DNA of 6,607 nt from Candidatus Segetimicrobium genomatis (GTDB lineage: Bacteria > Sysuimicrobiota > Sysuimicrobiia > Sysuimicrobiales > Segetimicrobiaceae). Position 1 is the stretch's first letter; each line of letters starts with the position of its first letter. The stretch lies in assembly GCA_005882445.1 (NCBI GenBank), contig VBAN01000470.1, positions 1 through 6,607 of the forward strand, in the 5' to 3' direction. The translations under genes and the position numbers were made by a program. Positions 5,850 through 6,607 of the stretch are shown one piece after another. The notes below the pieces were generated by a model. The model was not told where the DNA came from. It searched no databases and saw only the letters and a list, made by a program, of their open reading frames with translations.

Positions 5850-6607
5850 CTTCCGGGGGTCTTGATGCGCTCTCTCCACCATTCCGTGAGGAATATGCCC
5901 AGAAACGCAGCGTCCCGGACGAGGTAGCGCTTCCAGAGGCGCCCCGGCTCCAGCGCAAGGCGCCACAGCCACTCCAGTCCGGCCCGCTGCATCCAGCCGG
6001 GGGCGCGGGTCCGGCTTCCGGCGGCAAAATCGAGCGCAGCCCCGACGCACACCGCCACGATGGTGTCGAGGCGGTCCCAGTGACGGTGCACCCAGAGTTC
6101 CTGCTTCGGCGATCCCAGGGCCACGAACAGGAGCGTCGGCTTGGCCGCGTTCACCGCGTGCACGGCCGCCTCCGCCGCCGTCCCTTCGGGCTCGAAGTGG
6201 TCCGGAGGGCTGTAGGTCCCCGCCACGCGCAGCCCCGGAAATCGGGCCTCGAGCCGCCGGGCCGCCATGTCGGCGACGCCCGGCTGCCCGCCGAGGAAGA
6301 ACACCGTGTGCCCGCTCCCCGCCGCGAGCCTGCACAAGGCCGGCACGAGATCGGCGCCGGCGACCCGGGCGCGGAGCGGCCGGCCGAGCAGACGCGTCCC
6401 CCAGATGATCGGCATGCCGTCCGCCACGCGCAGGGCGGCCCGCTCGCACGCGACCCGAAACGCGGCGTCCCGCCGGAACCGCACGACGAAATCGACGTTC
6501 ATCGTCACGACGTAACCCCGGATCCCACCGGCGATTGCCCGGTCGAGCCCCGCGACCGCCTCTTGAAGGGTGACATCGTCAAACATGACATCCCCGAACG
6601 CCACCCG
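5846..6607 (-). CDS. WecG/TagA/CpsF-family glycosyltransferase (start at or just past the window edge)
   Basis: At least 252 residues, essentially the whole family domain (GT26). Members add a sugar, such as N-acetylmannosamine or its uronic acid, to a lipid-linked first sugar on the cytoplasmic side of the membrane. Numbering from GTG 6602-6604, conserved blocks are: GDVMFDDVTLQEAV (4-17); TMNVDFVV (34-41) and ADGMP (61-65), which hold the Thr and Asp matching the active-site positions known from TagA; RVAGADL (80-86); VFFLGG (101-106); LFVALGSPKQELW (159-171); VGAALDFAAGSRTRAP (187-202); and GLEWLWRLALEPGRLWKRYL (209-228), the C-terminal membrane-binding helix region. The frame stays open to the window edge, so the true start may be a few codons further out. 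The stop overlaps the phosphotransferase start, and the pair fits consecutive steps on one lipid-linked glycan. Confidence 0.95.
   Translation of the reverse strand, partial: RVAFGDVMFDDVTLQEAVAGLDRAIAGGIRGYVVTMNVDFVVRFRRDAAFRVACERAALRVADGMPIIWGTRLLGRPLRARVAGADLVPALCRLAAGSGHTVFFLGGQPGVADMAARRLEARFPGLRVAGTYSPPDHFEPEGTAAEAAVHAVNAAKPTLLFVALGSPKQELWVHRHWDRLDTIVAVCVGAALDFAAGSRTRAPGWMQRAGLEWLWRLALEPGRLWKRYLVRDAAFLGIFLTEWWRERIKTPGR

Noticed and set aside
4371..5927. Long open frame on the + strand (518 codons)
   Set aside because: Antisense to the sugar phosphotransferase, composition Arg/Pro/His-rich with no motif.
5850..6449. Upstream extension of the phosphotransferase frame to 6449
   Set aside because: This part lies fully inside the WecG-family gene and is Arg/Gly-rich with no domain; the GTG at 5849 gives normal family length.

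Overview
The window is G+C-rich (about two thirds by eye) and bacterial. Every gene I can support lies on the minus strand, so the genes read from high to low coordinates. It holds two blocks: the end of an exopolysaccharide/cell-surface glycan locus (6607 to 4437) and the alignment-complex and secretin genes of a type IV pilus in the order pilM-pilN-pilO-pilP-pilQ (4143 to 1). The secretin PilQ implies an outer membrane, so the organism is diderm. The PilP-like protein has an N-terminal membrane anchor rather than the lipobox of proteobacterial PilP. A perfect match to the Gram-positive-type LexA box lies upstream of pilM. Together these hint at a diderm lineage outside the Proteobacteria, but this is inference and no taxon can be named from the sequence.

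Glycan block: a WecG/TagA/CpsF-family glycosyltransferase (5846-6607, start at or beyond the window edge) overlaps by 4 bp a 470-residue polyprenyl-phosphate sugar phosphotransferase of the WbaP/WcaJ type (4437-5849). The second enzyme would load the first sugar-phosphate onto undecaprenyl phosphate and the first would add a later sugar. A 59-codon frame (4261-4440) starts in an ATGA overlap with the phosphotransferase stop and may or may not be a gene.

Intergenic region 4144-4436 (293 bp): it contains the doubtful small frame, a 9-bp direct repeat, a TACAAT hexamer, a 16-bp perfect inverted repeat that includes a textbook CGAAC-N4-GTTCG box, and a strong Shine-Dalgarno site for pilM. It is the natural place for the pilus promoter and operator.

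Pilus block: PilM (cytoplasmic actin-like protein), PilN and PilO (single-pass membrane proteins with coiled coils), PilP (inner-membrane to secretin connector) and PilQ (secretin, first 298 residues only) form one tight operon. pilM and pilN are 6 bp apart; pilN/pilO, pilO/pilP and pilP/pilQ overlap by ATGA. The pilP reading frame is broken: residues 1 to about 55 are in one frame, and the Pro/Ala/Gly-rich linker plus the GRxDPF-type C-terminal domain are in another, with the switch close to 1590-1606. It is either a sequencing error or a real mutation.

The two points most worth a second look are the LexA-type box in front of a pilus operon and the pilP frameshift. Otherwise this is a recognisable type IV pilus operon next to glycan genes; I see no wholly new system.
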